Assembly: GCA_004154925.1 (NCBI GenBank)
Contig: QJNS01000008.1
Location: forward strand, 310,001-374,000
Direction: 5' to 3'
Length of the DNA: 64,000 bases
Source: Monosporascus cannonballus
Lineage: Eukaryota > Ascomycota > Sordariomycetes > Xylariales
The notes beneath the pieces were generated by a model. That model had not been told where the DNA came from. It saw nothing but the letters and a program-made list of their open reading frames with translations, and did not search any database. Below are positions 1 to 11,650 of this stretch, in pieces. The first letter of the stretch is position 1, and each line of letters starts with the position of its first letter. The position numbers and the translations under genes were made by a program.

Positions 1-2570
1 ATACCTTATATTTTTTATATGTAAAAAAATAGAAAATTATAATTTAAAGATAATTATTAATAAATAAACGATATTACAATTAAAAATTAAATTTTATTAC
101 CTTTAAGTCCTGAAATAAAAAACTTTTTTATAATAATTAATAAGTTGTAATATTCGAATTTACGAATAAATATAACCTTATTAAAATATAAAAAGGATAC
201 AAATAAAACATAACTTTTAGGACAAAATATAAATTATTTAAATATATAGTTATAGTAGTAACATTTATAAAGGTACTAATAACCTTTTAACGAATAATAA
301 AGTAAATATTACAAAATCTTTTCGATAATTTCGTTATTTATTATTTTGACGATATTTTTATTTTTTTCGAAACAAAAAAAACATACCCAGAATACGTTTA
401 TACGGTTTTTTAAATTTTATAAAACGTAAAGTTATTTATTAACGCACTAAAGGATTAATGCCATAAATTGAAAATAGAATATTTAGTATATATAATTATC
501 CTAAAATATATTAAAAATAAATCCTAAGAAAATTATCGTAATTTAAAAATAACAAATGCTAATAATAATTAAGAAAATATTCGTATTCTTTAGGTTCGCT
601 ATTTATCACAGGAAGTTTATTCGAAACTTTAGTAAAATAACTATAGTCTTAATAAACCTTACAAAAAAAACGAAAAAGTTCAAATAAACATTAAATACGG
701 AAAACGCCTTTTAAAATATTAAGGATTTAATTAGTAACGAACCAATATTGATTATATATAATTTATATTACCATATTAAATTAAAACCCGATATTTCGGA
801 TTACGAGTTAAATATAGTAATCGGGTAACAAAATAATTAAGGCAAATTACAGCTTATTATTTTTTTATATAAGTTAAAAAGATCCGATTATAATTAAAGT
901 ATTCCAGATAAAGAATTTATAAGTACTGTTATGGCATTTCGAAAATTTAGGTATTTATCAAAAAGAAATTTATAATAAGTTAAAGTTTAAACGGGTTATT
1001 AAACCTTTATCTAATTTATTACGACCAAATAATTCATAAACTAATAACTTCGTTACGTACAAAAATTGACAAATTTCGACTTTGTTATTATTTACAGGAA
1101 AAGGTTGAAAAATAACAAAGTAAATGTTTTAAGCAAAGGACCGGATTTCCAAATAATATTTGTTAAAATTTATTATATAATTTTCACTATTACTATAAAA
1201 GGATACTTACGGCTGCAACAAATTAGGATAATTCGGGCAATATCTTTTAATATATATTATAAACTTTAGTAATATAACGATAGCTACGCAGAAAAATAAG
1301 AATAAAAAAAATATACGTGGTTAAAAATACTAAAAAATATAATACGAAAAATATATAAATATTAGTTATATCGATATCCAGGAATTTATGCAATTTTAAA
1401 ACGGTTTTAATATGTATATATATATTTTGAAAATAATTTTAACGGTACAAAACTTTATACGGTAATGTGATATTTGCGCTAAAGCAAAGATTCGACGATA
1501 CAAACTATATAGAAAATTACAACCATTATTTATTATGAAATTATTATAATATTTAATTATATTTAATATTATTATGAAATTTCCCATATTAGAAAACCTA
1601 ATTCCGGGAATATAATACGATAGTATTTTCGTAATTATTAAACAATTTCGGTAATTCTTCTATTTTTTACAATATTATAAAGATGTAAATGCCCAAGGAA
1701 TAGCATATATCTTTTTAAATTTATTACCAATATATACGGATTATTAATAAAATTTATTTTAAATAAAGAATTAATATTTCCATTTAAGTTTTAATAAGGT
1801 TTTATAATATAAATCGGATAAGATCATAAGTTATTTAACGTTATTAAACTTTTGATAAATAAATAAGTAAAATAAAATAAATAAGTTAAAAAATAATTAA
1901 TTTTACGATTAACTTATAATACCAATTATTATAAATTTATTAAAGTAATATTAATAAACGTAAATTTTGGTTATATTTTAGAATTTAGTACAAGAATACG
2001 TAATAATGATTTATATAATATTAAAACAATTTTTACATCAAAATTATTATATTAATTATATTAAGATATAAAAACAAAACTAGAATTTGTACGAAATTAA
2101 ATAAGTAAATATTATAATTAAAAAAATTAACAGGCATTAATTTTCGAAAAAAGGAAACACTTTTTTTCGTTACTAAATGTATGTAAACAAAACGACTTTA
2201 AAAAACTCGATTTCAAATAAATCGCTCCGTATAAAAGTTATTAGAGAAATGTTAAAATATAATTATTAATTAGAACTTTTATCAAAGTTTATATTTATTT
2301 AATTTTTTATGTTTTTGCATTCGATTTAATAGCAAATATAATTAAAGTATATACGGTATAGGATAATATGGATATAAAAAACGAATAAGTATACGAAACA
2401 AAAAAAATTTTGGATATACGAAAATAAAATGGATTTACCTAATACCTAATTAAGTGAAAAAAGTACCTGGAATCTAAGAGCATCTGGGAACCCGTTAAAA
2501 ACCTTGTTAGCGCCTAAGGTTTATTAAAAACTTTTTATTAATAATGACAAAATTACCCGAAATAATGACA
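1..2570 (+). pseudogene. gypsy pol remnant of G1 (RT, RNase H, integrase, chromodomain)
   Basis: Conceptual translation across stops shows the RT active-site box as YFDDIFIF (342-371; Tyr-Phe-Asp-Asp at 342-353), normally YLDDILIF, so both catalytic Asp survive here. The thumb/connection part is readable as FYRKFIRNFSK-like text at about 597-640. RNase H has DKEFISTVMAFRKFRYL (about 906-960) and a clean open stretch at 1066-1269 beginning NFDFVIIYRK and ending VLSKGPDF, matching the 'DF.I.YR.G..N..ADALSR' end of gypsy RNase H. The integrase core reads YDSIFVII at about 1615. The chromodomain keeps WEPVKNL near 2488-2510. It is non-functional. Confidence 0.85.
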
Positions 2571-3145
2571 TGCCAGTTTATAAAATCTAAAAAAAGGAAG
2601 CCTTTAATTTATCGCATATTAATTAATGATATTTATTATTATTTAAGGCCTGTACCTCGATTACAAATTTTAATTTTAATTAGGTAAGGTCGTTAAAATC
2701 GTCCAAAGATCAAAGGACACGATTAACATATTTCGCATCTTGGGATTAATAGTACTAGCGTTAACGACGTATACAAAAAAACGCATAAAAGTTTCGGACA
2801 AAGATTTTTCGGCCGTTAATTTTTCCTTTTTAATATTTCAACTTTATAATATGACGATTCATTATGGAAATACAAACTTCCATTCCGTTACAGAATTAAT
2901 TTTAATAAATATATTCTTTATAACGAAAAACCACGTTTATTATTTGACAATTAAGTTGCTAGTTAAACCAAAAAAAATAAAGTATTACGTTAAAACATTT
3001 AAGTTTAATTAAATTAACTAAGGTAAATCGTGATTCGGATTTGCGAAAATAACGCTTAGGTATACCGCAAAAAATATTGGATAAATATAAGAAACTTACA
3101 AAAAAAAGAGATCTTGAGGGCAAGATTTATAAAAAAGGGAAATCG
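2571..3145. other. G1 segment between chromodomain and 3' LTR
   Basis: A 90-codon plus-strand frame is open at 2740-3012, but I do not recognise its product. In G5, and probably G2, the same position holds an antisense frame (zinc cluster plus coiled coil). On the minus strand here only a weak coiled-coil-like resemblance is seen, so I do not call the antisense gene in G1. A purine-rich stretch (about 3131-3142) just before the LTR may be the polypurine tract. Confidence 0.4.
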
Positions 3146-3546
3146 TGTTATAGCTTAACGAGCTACGGTTTCCAAAAACGGTTTATCATAACCTAATTAC
3201 AAATGCGTAATAAGGCAGGTTACGTAATAAATCATTAACTTACTAGTGGTAAACCAGTAAACCGGATCATTAACTTATTATTAATAAGCCAGTAAGCCGG
3301 ATTATTAACTTATTGGTAATAATCCAATAAGTAAAAATAAGATATATATGTTTATTATTTCTATAATTTAAATAGTTTTAGCTTATAGCACTTATTAATA
3401 CCAATCGTTTGCAATACAACTCCTGTACCCTAGTATTAAAAGACGTAATTAAATTATCTTATTGCTACGAAGTCCCACGATACTCCTGCTAACATAACCC
3501 CGTATGACTAAGATTTAATCCTTGGTTAAATCACCTAGCCGAGATA
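3146..3546 (+). repeat. 3' LTR of G1
   Basis: Starts TGTTATAGC and ends CTAGCCGAGATA, the mutated form of the CTAGCCGTCACA terminus seen at 8424. The last 190 bases align with the LTRs ending at 8424 and 62658, and in reverse with those at 38969 and 45314. The first part is diverged and carries a 35-bp tandem repeat. Length is about 401 bp. Confidence 0.8.
3233..3332 (+). repeat. 35-bp tandem repeat inside the G1 LTR (about 2.9 copies)
   Basis: Units at 3233-3267 and 3268-3302 both begin CATTAACTTA and end CCGGAT; a third, partial unit is at 3303-3332. The LTRs ending at 8424 and 62658 do not show this array. Short tandem arrays in the upstream part of LTRs are often promoter-associated; that role is inferred here. 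Confidence 0.75.
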
Positions 3547-4290
3547 AAAGAGCTGGCCCGATAAAATGTAATACCCGTAAAAAAAGCCTTTTTGTTGTTA
3601 CGAATAATCTAATTACCGAATAAAAAAGTAAATCTAATAAATAATAAAAATATACTGTTAAAAGACTATTGCCGATTTCCATTATTTATTGCCATTTATT
3701 CAAAACCTTTATAAAAAAAAGTTGTTAAAAAATATATTAATTTATAGACGAACTTTGTAACGATAATTAATATATTGCATAATTGGATATAATCGAAAAC
3801 GTAGAAAAACAATTTACTTAATACGGAAAAAGAATTATAACAAAATTAAGAATAATTGATATAGTTCGAAGAAACAGAACGCCGACAACAAAGATAGAGA
3901 TAATAACTTAATACGGAGGAAATGGAAATATAAATGAGGTTTAACAAATTTGAAAAAAAGATAAAAAAAGATTAATTATAAAAAAGCTATAAGATAACGA
4001 AATTTACAAATATTAAAAAGAATTATTAAAACCGTTTTGAATATAACTATAAAAGCCATTAATAATCTTATTACTTTGAATATACGAATTAAAACGTATT
4101 TGTATATTGTAAAAATGGATTGTGGAACATTAGGCCGAAATGATATTATACTAAATATAATTAATACGATTAAATTATTATAGAAATATAAGTTAAACCT
4201 TTATATAGAAAGGAATGCCGAAAGTTAAGAATTCTCCTATGATAACGAGAAAATAATAGGCGAAATTAAGTATTTCAAGATTTTTATTTA
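3547..4290 (+). pseudogene. residual gag/leader region of G2
   Basis: AT-rich, stop-filled sequence between the G1 LTR and the protease. A possible single remnant of the gag zinc knuckle (VYCKNGLW-like text at about 4105-4130) is visible, but no continuous gag alignment can be made by eye. It is much shorter than the equivalent region of G5. Confidence 0.4.
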
Positions 4291-7200
4291 AAAACGATAT
4301 TAAAAAATCTGTTTTGATATCGTCTTGTTTAGGAATTACGATATGGTTTTAGGAAAACCATTGATGTATTAATACAGAATTTTAATTAATAAAAGGATTG
4401 GCCAAATAAAGTTCACCTTTTATTTGATTAGCAAATATAATAAGAAAAAAATTAAGATCTTAATTTTCGATCGAAAATAAAAATGAATGTAGATATAAAG
4501 ATATAAAACAACTTTACTACTTAAAGAGACAAGATATAAAAAAATGGGCATGAGAGAAAATATGACGTATAATTATTATAATCAATATGAAATTAAAGCA
4601 ACTATTTTACAATTGAAAATAAAAACCGTAAAATTAAGGAAAGTTTAATTAATATATTAACAAAACACGATTGATAAAAGTAGGTTTTTAGAGAAAAGCT
4701 TAATACGAAATTACAGGAATACTGGAAATAAAATTATGAAATAATTCTTAAAAAAGAGTTTTTAACAAAAATTTACCTAATTTATAACTTTAACGAAAAC
4801 GAATTACGCGTTTTCAAAAAGTTACTGAAGAATCTGTTATAAAAAGGGTAGATGCGACTTTCGAAATTATTAGCAGGTTACATAATGTTTTTCGTAAGAA
4901 AGAAAAACGGAAAATTACGATTTATAGTTAATTTTCGATAAATAAATAACATTATTATTAATAATTAATTATTATTTACATTAATTACGGGAATAAAAAA
5001 CCGATTTTACGGAACTAAATAGTTTATAGCATTTAATCTTAAAGATAAATATAAGTTTATTAAAGTTAAAAAAGAATATAAATATAAAATTACTTTTAGG
5101 ACGAAATACGGATTGTTTAAGTATTTCGTTAAATTAATAACCTTTTAACAGATAATTATGCAGATATTACGAAGATATCTTCATATTATTATCGTATATT
5201 ATTTAAGTAATACTTTTATTTTTTTCAAAAACTGAAGCATAATATATAAAACCCGTTTACAAAATATTCCGAATTTTATAAAACATACAGTTATTTATTA
5301 AAACAAAAACAAATTAATTTTATATATATGAAATGAAATATCTGAAACATATTATTACCGCAGGATATATTAGGATAAACCCGATGAAAATCGCTGTAGT
5401 TAGTAATTGACAAATGTTAACCATAGTTAAAAAAGTACAGGTATTTTTTCTATTCGCCAATTACTACAGAAACTTTATTTGGAATTTTAGCCAAATAACT
5501 ATACCTGTAATTAATCTCATAAAAAAAAACTTCAAAGAAACGTCCGAAACAAAGAAAACGTATTAAAATATAAAAGGTAAGATAATTAACGAATTAATAT
5601 TAATTATATACGATTTAAACCAATTCGTTAAATAAAAAACGGATATTTTGCATTATGGATTAAATACAATAACCGAATAGAAAAATACTGAAAATAAATT
5701 TCACTTTAGTATATTTTTTATATAAATAAAAAAAGGCCAAATTTTATTACAACGTTTTAAAAAAACATATTTTGCCATTATTGTGATATTTTGAAAATTT
5801 GGGTATTTCCTAGAAAAGAACTTATACCAGATTAAGATTTATACGAATCATTAAAATCTACCCGGTTGTACCACGACCAAAAAATTGATAAAACGGTTAT
5901 TAAAAAACGTAGAAAAATTAGCAAACTTTGATTTCGTTATTATACACAAAAAGGGCTTCAAAGGCGGCAAAGCCAACGACTTAAGCAAACCATTAAACCT
6001 TAAAAGAAATTAGTTAAAATTAGCTATATAATTATCGATATTATTATAAAATGATATTTACGCCTGTAACAAATTGTAACAATTTGGATAATACCTTTTA
6101 ATATGTATCACAAAGTCCAGCAGTACAACGACAGTTTCCTAAAAAAAATCAAAAAAAGAACAAAATACAAATTCTGAAAAAAATACCAAATGGATTTCGT
6201 ACGAAAGATATACGAATATTAATTATATAAATATCTAAAGATTTACGAAATCCTAAAACGATTCTAATACATATATTCCTTTATTAAGATAAAATTGACG
6301 AGAGAGAAAATAATCTAGCAATACGACATTTACACCAGAACTAAAACGTAATGACATAAGCTATACGGAAAATTACAGCTATTGCTAATCGCAAAATTAA
6401 AATATTTAATTACATTCGTTTTCATTACTCTATGTTCTATGTCAAATATTCCAGTTATAAAAGTACATTACGACGGCAATTTCGTAATCGTCGACCGATT
6501 CACGAAATTCTCCTATTTTTTTTACTATATTACAAGGATATAAAGGCCGAATAAATAACATATATGTTTTTTAAATATATTTTTAATATCTAAAGATTAT
6601 TAATAAAAATTATTTTAAATAAAAGATTGATATTTATATTTAAGTTTTAAAAAGGCTTAATAATATAAATCAGTTTAAACCTTAAATTATTTAATGCATT
6701 TAAATTTTAAATAAATAAATAAATAAAATAAACGACATAAATTTTAAAAATTTACTGACGTTATTATATTAATAACGAACAAATTATTTAGGTTGAAAGA
6801 TTCCGAATCGCATAATGAACTTATAAAATTAATTATTATAAAAATATTAAAGTAATAGCTGCGAACGCAAATTATAATTTTATTTTAGAAACTTATAAAG
6901 AAGTACGTAATAACGGTTTAATTAATATTAAAATAATTCTAAGATCAAAATAACAATAATAATTATATTAAAAAATAAAGACATGATTTAAATTCGAATA
7001 CAATTAATAAATAATTATTATAATTAGAAAAGTTTAACTAAATTAATTTTCGAAAAAAGGAAAATAATTCTATTAATTACGAAAAATATTTAAACAAAAC
7101 GACTTAATAAAACAACTGGATTTTAAATATATCGGTCTATATGAAATTGCTAGCACGATTATAAAAAATAATTATTAATTAGAAGTTTTAGTAAATGTTA

Positions 7201-7440
7201 AATTTTATTGAATTTTTTAGGTTTTATTATTCGAATTACTAACAAATAAAATTAGAGTATATATAATATAAAATAATATTGAAATAAAACACAAATGAAT
7301 ATATAAAATAGAAAAAATATTGGATATATAAAAACATAACGGACTTACTTAATACCTAATTAAATAAAAAAAACCTACGGATTTCGAAAATATCTGAAAA
7401 CCTGCCAGAAGTCTTATTGGTACCTAACGCCTGTTAAAAA
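4291..7440 (+). pseudogene. gypsy pol remnant of G2 (protease, RT, RNase H, integrase, chromodomain)
   Basis: The protease region reads FDIVLFRNYDMVLGKP (about 4312-4360), the segment after the active site of gypsy aspartic proteases. RT blocks read VRKKNGKLRFIVNFR (about 4888-4935), FNLKDKYKFIKVKK (about 5032-5075) and TFRTKYGLFKYFV (about 5092-5130). The catalytic box at about 5200 is damaged (YLSN in place of YLDD). RNase H ends with NFDFVIIHKKGFKGGKAN (about 5925-5980). The integrase core shows NFVIVDRFTKFSYFF (about 6478-6522). The chromodomain lies near 7270-7440. Many stops; G-to-A-type replacements dominate. Not functional. Confidence 0.85.
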
Positions 7441-7559
7441 ACTTTTATTTGTAATGCCCAAATCGGCAAAGTCGAAAGTCTTCCAGTTATTAAACGATTA
7501 ATCGGTAAACTTAAGGCTAAACCAGTTAAAGAAAGGTACGGCCTCTGTCGATAAAATTT

Positions 7560-7900
7560 TAATAACCTATAGTTTAACCTGTTTTTCTTAATAATCTAAT
7601 TTATCCAACTGCTTTAAGGACTAAAGCCCGCGAAATAATATACATATTATACGATCGGCCCATAATTTCTTTTATTTTCGAAACCGGCGAACTTTGACCT
7701 ATTTTTATGCGGCCTTTTTTTTAGCTTTCTTAAATTCCGTTTTAGCTTTATGGTAATCAAAAACGAACTTTTCCAATTATATATTAAAAAGGCCGTTAAT
7801 GTCGTAAAGGGCTTAATTCAGCATTACATTTTCCTTATACCGGAAGAAATTCGACAAAAAATATAACAAAATAATAAATTGTAATAAGGATAATACAAAT
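7560..7900 (-). pseudogene. antisense coiled-coil ORF remnant in G2 (cf. G5 antisense zinc-cluster ORF)
   Basis: Read on the minus strand, opposite to pol, the stretch between chromodomain and 3' LTR gives, across stops, DYHKAKTEFKKAKKKAA (about 7710-7755), then KVRRFRK-stop-KKLW (about 7660-7700), then FRGL-stop-SLKQLDKLDY (about 7590-7640). This is a basic, Leu/Lys/Glu-rich, coiled-coil-like text of the kind found in small fungal proteins of 'zinc cluster + RLRKQKK + RGL.SLDELD' layout (recollection of the family, not a search). A zinc cluster upstream (7900-8060) is not readable. Its place and direction match the antisense ORF of G5, which lies on the opposite genomic strand. Confidence 0.45.
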
Positions 7901-8060
7901 ATACAAATCAATTCATAATTAGAAAAATAATAAATTTAAGAAAAGTTCTTGGTTTTTTTATTTTTTTAATCGGTTTTTTAATATGATCAAACCTCATTAT
8001 AAAAACAACTTACGAAAAAAAAGAAATTTTCGAAACGAAAATTATAAAAAGAGAAGATTA

Positions 8061-8424
8061 TATTATAATCTAATAAGCTGCACCCTCGAAAAACGGTCGT
8101 GACAGAAAATAAATAAGCTATGTAAGTCTAATTACGTAATAGCTCGATAAGATCTATTGTAAAGCCCATAAAACCAGGCTTAACGGGGCTGGAAAAACCA
8201 AGTATAATACGTTTAGTAATTCCATAATTTAAATAGCTTTAACTTGCAACAAATTACTTATTAATACCAATCGTATACAATAACACTTCGTTATCCAAAG
8301 CACTCTTAGTATTACGAAACTTAACACGTTACTATATTTATTGCTCAGAATCCTACGATACTCCTGCCAACATAAACCCGTACGACTAAGGTTTAATAAT
8401 TGGTTAAACCGCCTAGCCGTCACA
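8061..8424 (+). repeat. 3' LTR of G2
   Basis: Starts TATTATAATC (mutated TGTCACGACC, as at 62250) and ends CCTAGCCGTCACA, an unmutated terminus. Its last 190 bases align with the G1 and G6 LTRs. Length is about 364 bp. Confidence 0.8.
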
Positions 8425-8429
8425 CGCTT

Positions 8430-11318
8430 AATTCGTCCTTATTAAGGTTGAAAATAAGATAAAACTTTGTTAAGGAACTTTTTTGTAAGGATTATTTCAT
8501 AATCTTATTTATTATATTTTAGTAATTTCGTATCGAATTTCTTTCTAAAAAGCAATTTATATTAATAGTATTATAAAAATATATTAGTTAAATGTTTTAA
8601 CTTTTAGGTCTGTTATTTTAGATCGTTATTTATTTGTCTTAGTTTCGCGTTAATAAAAATAATAATACGCTGTATCTCTCTTTAATATTTGTTTTTTTTT
8701 TATATAATTTTTCTGTAAGCTATAAGATATTTATTGTAGTTTTATCTCTTTAGTCGTCGTTATTATCTATTAAAAAATTAAAATCTTTTATTTTCTTACT
8801 TTGAGGAAAAAGAAATAAAGTAAATCTTATTTAGCTAATTTCATTATCGATCAACACTTCATACTAGCGTATTTATAATATTTCTAAGATTTTATTGTAA
8901 TTCTCAAAAAAACGATATCGAAGTTAATTATTTAGTATTATTTGTAGATAAAAAGATCGAAATAAGTAATTTCGCGCATATTTTTCCTATTGTCGTAAGC
9001 GAATTCCTCATTTTCGACATCCGTTACTGTATAAGATTTTAACTTATATTTTCATAATAATTAAAACTTATTAATAACGTCCGATATAATTAATTTGCCG
9101 CCTAAAACTTTCTAATTCATTGTTATGATATCCTAATATATTCCGATTCGTATTTCCATAATAATAAGGTTATCAACGGCTTTTATTAACGCGATTAAAG
9201 CTCTTTTTTGGAAGTTTTTTAACTTTTCGAAATCTTGTTATTCTGCGGTTTTTTTATTTATAATTTCTATTTTTTTAACCTCTTTTTAAATTTATCCAAA
9301 TTTATTTATATTTCTCTGAGTACCGCGTAAAGTAGCTATATATATGGTTATTATCAGCGTATTGTTTCCTCGAACTACATTAATTACTTTTGGGGTTGTT
9401 TTAATGTTTTCTCACATTAAGTAAAATGTTTTCTTATATTAAGTAAAGTGTTTCCTTATATAGAATATAATATCCTATTCGGCTTTTTAGGATTAGTTAT
9501 TTCTGTAGTGAAATTTTCAAGTAAACAGTTTAATTACTTTTTTAAAACTTTGATTTTCGTAAAAACTTATAATAAATACCAATTAAAAATAAAAATTTAT
9601 AATAGCTATCTGATAATAGTTCTTGCCGTATGCTAGATGGATTTCTTTTCCCGTTAAGTAATTCCGTTACTTATAATAATATAAAGAATCTTTTTACGGA
9701 TATTACTTTTTTAGGCCAGCCTTTTATTACGGCTAATTAGTAAATATTATTTTCTGGGGTGATAAATTAACAATATTAATATTATCTATCGTTTTTGTTC
9801 TTTCCGACTTCACTTAGAAAATTAAATCTTTTATAATACATGCAGGTGTTTCTTTTGTTAATATGTTATTTTGATTTTTTAAAATATGGATATTTTGTCA
9901 CCGACAATATATAGCGTACATTTTGTCGTATTAAATAAATGTTTTATAATCAACGTTTTCTATTTACTTTCGATATGTTTTTACTTATTTCTTGAAGGTA
10001 TTTTGTAGATTTGTAAACGTTTTCTGGGCTAGTTAGTTGATTTCTTATATCCCTTATCGAATTTCTTATCGAAATGGCCCGTTTTCGTACTGGGCCCGTA
10101 TTATATTAATAATTTTATTACCTTTTTTTACTCTTTTTTACCTTATTCTTCCGTTAAAGGTATTTCGTTCTCCTATCGTAATTTCTTAGCTGCTTACTAT
10201 TTAAAAGCCTCATTTCCATTTTGCTATAGATATAAGATTTAACCTAACTTTTATTTTTACGTTAAATTATTCCAAAACCTAGAAAATCTAGCGTCGTGCT
10301 ATAGCATATAAATAATGCTTGTTTTTTTCTTCTTTAATTAGCCGAATAATTTCTGCATTTTAAAATATATGTTTCTTTCTATACGTCGTTTATATAACCT
10401 GTTATTAATTTTAATAACTTCGGTAATATATGAATTTAAAATTCTGTGCTTCGAAAGGTCAATAATCCTGTCTTAAACATTATTTTTTAATTTTTTATAA
10501 ACTATTTAAATTAAACTATTGCTTTCATTATCGATTTAGTATAACTTAATTATATGGTTTTCAATACTCATAATATATTTTAAAGCATGTCCTTTTTATT
10601 GTAACTGTGAAACTTTTTTTAATGCTGCTAGCTTTTCATCTAAGTTTTCGATATTCGCTTTTAACTTTTTCTTAAATTTAATATGATACAAAAACAAACC
10701 TTAAAAGCTTTTTCTTAATTAATTTCAGCATTGTCTAGATATTTCTTTATTACTAGCTGAAAGCAGTTCAAAATATTTTTGTAAAGAAAATTATTATAAT
10801 AGCAGTTTTATTTACAGGTCCGTCTAAATCATAAAAACGGAGATGGATTTATACAAAAAAAAATATAAATACTTTTTTCCTATAGTACAAATAACGCTGT
10901 TTAATTTTGTACTTTAATCAATTAATAGGAATTAAAATAACTGCTACCTAGCTTATTAACCGCTAAATTTGCTCTTTAAGCTTTGAAACCGTATGTTGTA
11001 ATTAAATCTCGGCTAAAAAAGTAATTTCTTATTTATTAATCGATATAGTACTTACCAAGATATTACTTAAAGTTTAATCGTATTTCCAAATAAAAGTTTA
11101 TAACGTATAACCATTAAACGGTTTAATTAATTATTAAACATAACTTGTACAGATTTATATTAATAAAAATATTATAAAATTCTAAATAGCAAATATTATA
11201 ACATATTACGTTTCGTAATATTAAAAACGTTTTAAACAACGATATTTTAATTATTGATAAATATTTCAAATTAATATTATTCAAATTATGGAATTAACGA
11301 CCGTATTTATCTTTATTT
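8430..11318 (-). mobile_element. 5' portion of minus-strand gypsy element G3 (LTR fragment, gag, protease)
   Basis: From about 8430 the sequence aligns with the G5 interior (8460 AAAACTTTG matches 42685) and continues through the part that carries gag and protease in G5. It ends in an LTR piece (11106-11318) oriented like the G5 right-hand LTR, so it is the 5' part of a minus-strand copy. Pol beyond the protease/RT junction is missing; the break coincides with the end of the G2 LTR. The LTR stops about 213 bp in, where the hairpin segment begins. Heavily RIP-mutated, stops in all frames. Confidence 0.75.
11106..11318 (-). repeat. truncated 5' LTR of G3
   Basis: Begins TATAACCATTAAACGG, matching TATAACGGTTAAACGG at 45314 and TGTGACGGCTAGGCGG at 38969. 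Shared blocks such as CATATTACGTTTCGTAATA follow. Homology fades near 11318, so about 170 bp of the expected 380 are missing. Confidence 0.75.
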
Positions 11319-11329
11319 TGATTTAAAGT

Positions 11330-11415
11330 ATTTAAACGGTTTAAACCCTGAAGCCCTTTAAGCCGTTTAAATCCTCCTGCCGGCTTAAGGGGCTTAAGGT
11401 GCTTGGCACCTTAAG
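11330..11415. repeat. two perfect hairpins between gypsy and copia LTR remnants
   Basis: First hairpin: ATTTAAACGG (11330-11339) with CCGTTTAAAT (11363-11372), perfect 10-bp arms. Second: CTTAAGGTGC (11393-11402), loop TTG, GCACCTTAAG (11406-11415), again perfect 10-bp arms. The segment is richer in CTTAAG/GGC words than its surroundings and belongs to neither flanking LTR. It could be the remnant of a small inverted-repeat transposon. Confidence 0.65.
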
Positions 11416-11437
11416 AGCTTTAAGCCAGTTACGTGAT

Positions 11438-11650
11438 GTCTGGGCTTAGTTTGATCACTTACTGAGATCAGGCTACTTTATGCACCCCCGGTATCTTTTT
11501 CTTTTATCTACAGCTATATTTACGTGTATAAAAGGAAGGTTCGTTACCTTTACTCTTTAGCTAGAATCTTTAAAAAGTTATGTAACCTTTAATACATTTT
11601 TTTCAATTATATATGTTTTTATATATAATGCAAGGTTTTATAATTATATG
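11438..11650 (+). repeat. 5' LTR of copia A (first about 40 bp missing)
   Basis: Matches the copia LTRs at 27369, 38685 and 52752 from TTAGTTTGATCAC through CTACTTTATGCACCCCC and the TATAAAAGG region to its end near 11650. The first about 40 bases of the other LTRs are absent; the sequence joins the hairpin segment near 11437. Confidence 0.75.
11527..11534 (+). promoter_or_regulatory. TATA box in the copia LTR (conserved at 38809-38816)
   Basis: TATAAAAG follows ACAGCTATATTTACGTG in this LTR and at the same place in the LTR of 38685-38933; the 27369 LTR has a mutated version. Position in the middle of the LTR and conservation suggest the element's own Pol II promoter (inference). Confidence 0.55.

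Larger units (their letters stand above)
1..3546 (+). mobile_element. Ty3/gypsy chromovirus-type element G1, RIP-degraded, 5' end outside window
   Basis: The plus strand reads, in the order typical of Ty3/gypsy, reverse transcriptase (about 1-540), RNase H (about 720-1160), integrase core (about 1560-2100), a C-terminal chromodomain (about 2340-2560) and an LTR (3146-3546). Gag, protease and the 5' LTR would lie left of the window. The DNA is extremely AT-rich, with stops in all frames, so the copy is dead. Integrase followed by a chromodomain places it with chromoviruses (family knowledge). G2, G3, G5 and G6 here have related LTRs. No target duplication can be checked because the left end is missing. 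Confidence 0.85.
3547..8424 (+). mobile_element. Ty3/gypsy chromovirus-type element G2, RIP-degraded, 5'-deleted
   Basis: Second plus-strand copy of the same family, directly after the G1 LTR. Order: residual gag (to about 4290), protease (about 4300-4440), RT (about 4860-5560), RNase H (about 5770-6000), integrase (about 6300-7000), chromodomain (about 7270-7440), antisense remnant (about 7560-7900) and 3' LTR (8061-8424). The protease is only about 0.76 kb from the preceding LTR, against about 2.1 kb in G5, so most of gag is missing. The bases after 3546 do not resemble the leader after the G6 LTR. It is thus either a deleted copy or one sharing the G1 LTR. Confidence 0.8.

Noticed and set aside
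2740..3012. 90-codon plus-strand frame in G1 as an extra element gene
   Set aside because: No counterpart at the same place in G2 or G5; probably a chance opening.
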